From: Ficedula albicollis
Lineage: Eukaryota > Chordata > Aves > Passeriformes > Muscicapidae
Length of the DNA stretch: 64,000 nt
Direction of reading: 5' to 3'
Assembly (NCBI RefSeq): GCF_000247815.1
Contig: NC_021674.1
Span: 29,700,901-29,764,900 of the forward strand
Position 1 is the stretch's first letter, and each line of letters opens with the position of its first letter. Both the position numbers and the translations under genes were made by a program. This document shows positions 62,581 through 64,000 of the stretch, one piece after another. The notes beneath the pieces were generated by a model, which worked only from the letters and a program-made list of their open reading frames with translations, was not told the origin of the DNA and ran no database searches.

Positions 62581-64000
62581 TTAGTTCTACTATTCTCAGG
62601 AGAGTCAATCTTTCATTTTCTGCCATCATTGTTACTATGTCAAAGGTTGTTTCTAGATAGTATAATAAAACATTTTTTACTTTAGGAAAACAAAAGCCAA
62701 TATCCTTATCTCTAACCACTATGACTCTTCCCTTTTAAGGGTGGCATCAGTAGTTCTTCCTACGAGTAATGAACTTGACATTTTTTTCTTAGTGTTATTT
62801 ATTCAAGTGGCTTTGATTTGCATGAATATTCAGTGGTCCCCATTGGGCTGGCTTCAACAGGTGGGTGGGCCCAATGGTTAATGGTGTTGTCTGGGTGTTT
62901 GATAACAAGATTTAACAAAGAAATGCTTAGAGACTTATTGCTTAAGGGGCTTGGAGACCTCAGCAAGCATGCAAAGTGCCTCAGTAGCAGGAACAGAAAG
63001 CATCTGTCACGCTGTAAGCTCAGGGCTCACTCTTTGCCAATGAGTGATGGTTATGTGGCACTTTCCTCTGACAGCAGTGCAGGTCACCCTGCCATTCAGG
63101 GCAAATGCTGTGGCCTGTCTGCAGAGCCTCAAGACACATCCTGGCAGCTGCATCACTACTTGGGGAAAGTTAACAGTGAGCCCTGGGGTGCTGAGTTGTT
63201 ACAAGTCACTGCAAAGCTGGCATGGGTGCTCACGGCTGCTCAGCCTCTTGATTCTAAACCAGACAGAACAGAAGTGGTGCAAAGATGTGAAATTAAACCA
63301 ATGACTTGGTTACTGCTGCATGCTTCTCACATGATGGCTTTTGCAGGTTCTTTGTTTCCTGTTTCTGCATGAAGGTTTTTGCATTTCTTTGGGCCAATTG
63401 TGCCACAAGTTCTTGCAGTCCTCTCTGGTTCTTATGTGTTACTGGTTTTAAAAATTTGATGTTGAGGGTAATATTGTCAACTGCTGAGCTTGTATCAGCA
63501 GGACATCAGTCAGGAGAATGAACAACAAACTTGTGCATGTTGGAGTTTTTCAAGTATCCCTGATCCAGTTGATAACAAATTTATCCAAGAACTGGACTGT
63601 TGCTGTTCCTGCAGGTATATATTTGTTCAAGACTAACTAAGAACTGCAGAGATCGCAGTTTACGGGAGGAAATTTTGAGGAAAATATCAAGCTTTTTATT
63701 TCAAATTTAACTACTTGTTTTGGAGGGGAAAAAGATTGGCCATCTGTATAATTTTCCAGTGTCTTGACTTACATTGGCAGTTATTTTATGTTCATGCACA
63801 GTGATTCCTGTCTAGGCCATAGTCTGCAGAGTTTCTTAGAGTACCTAAACTGAAGGTCAGGTGTTGTCAGGCTGCACCCCATACAACCTGACAAACCCCA
63901 ATGCACGCACCAAACTTGGAAGAAGAACCATCAGTGGGGGAATTACACACAATTGTTCAAAATAAATCCTTCTGGAGGCTTCCTGAAGCAAACGTTTTTT

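Larger units (their letters stand above)
53357..64000 (+). other. KCNK17: KCNK17-like intron 1 (open to window end)
   Basis: No exon with a TTIGYG-type pore or other K2P motif was found from here to the end, so exon 2 lies beyond the window. Contents are several tandem doublets (56.5-57.0, 60.6-61.55 and 62.0-62.2 kb), T/G-rich tracts near 58.8 and 60.2 kb, a possible old CR1 piece near 62.5 kb and a 184-codon open frame at 62818-63372. A separate gene here cannot be excluded but none is supported. Confidence 0.65.

Noticed and set aside
62339..62719. 126-codon minus-strand frame
   Set aside because: It overlaps what may be an old CR1 fragment and resembles no known protein; length is within chance expectation.

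Overview
The window is vertebrate nuclear DNA, AT-rich with compact introns. It carries old CR1 LINE fragments whose 3' ends show the tandem ATTCTATG-type octamer typical of birds and other sauropsids, so a bird is the most likely source. Species cannot be read from the sequence. All coding exons that could be supported lie on the + strand, and their order matches the conserved KIF6 - KCNK16 - KCNK17 block (human 6p21). No bacterial-type operon, CRISPR array, tRNA or rRNA gene was seen.

Layout. (1) About 1-31.4 kb: the last exons of KIF6, a kinesin-6-numbered motor protein of the kinesin superfamily. These encode part of the C-terminal coiled coil and the conserved tail, ending at a TGA at 30693-30695. 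The motor domain lies upstream of the window. (2) About 31.4-37.8 kb: intergenic, with one CR1 fragment. (3) 37.8-48.0 kb: KCNK16 (TALK-1), a two-pore-domain K+ channel. All five coding exons are present and give a 294-residue protein with both selectivity filters (TTIGYG and STIGFG). (4) 48-52.2 kb: 3' region and intergenic DNA. (5) 52.2-53.6 kb: a CpG-rich block containing a 575-base unbroken run of C and then coding exon 1 of a second two-pore channel, best matched to KCNK17 (TALK-2). (6) 53.4-64 kb: the start of KCNK17 intron 1, with no further exon found.

The most unusual property is not a gene. The window holds about sixteen direct two-copy tandem duplications with units of about 50-1057 bp and only a few differences between copies. 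Several pairs abut each other exactly (X X' Y Y'). Two pairs carry coding exons: a 51-bp KIF6 exon (phase 1-1, so including both copies keeps the frame) and KCNK16 exon 4 (166 bp, so including both copies shifts the frame). The abutting pattern and allele-like divergence suggest that heterozygous haplotypes were laid end to end during assembly, but true recent duplication cannot be excluded from sequence alone. The 575-base poly-C tract is also probably an assembly artefact. I did not find a convincing new biological system. The exon duplications, a candidate KIF6 cassette exon at 12728-12856 and a NAGNAG splice acceptor are the items most worth checking.
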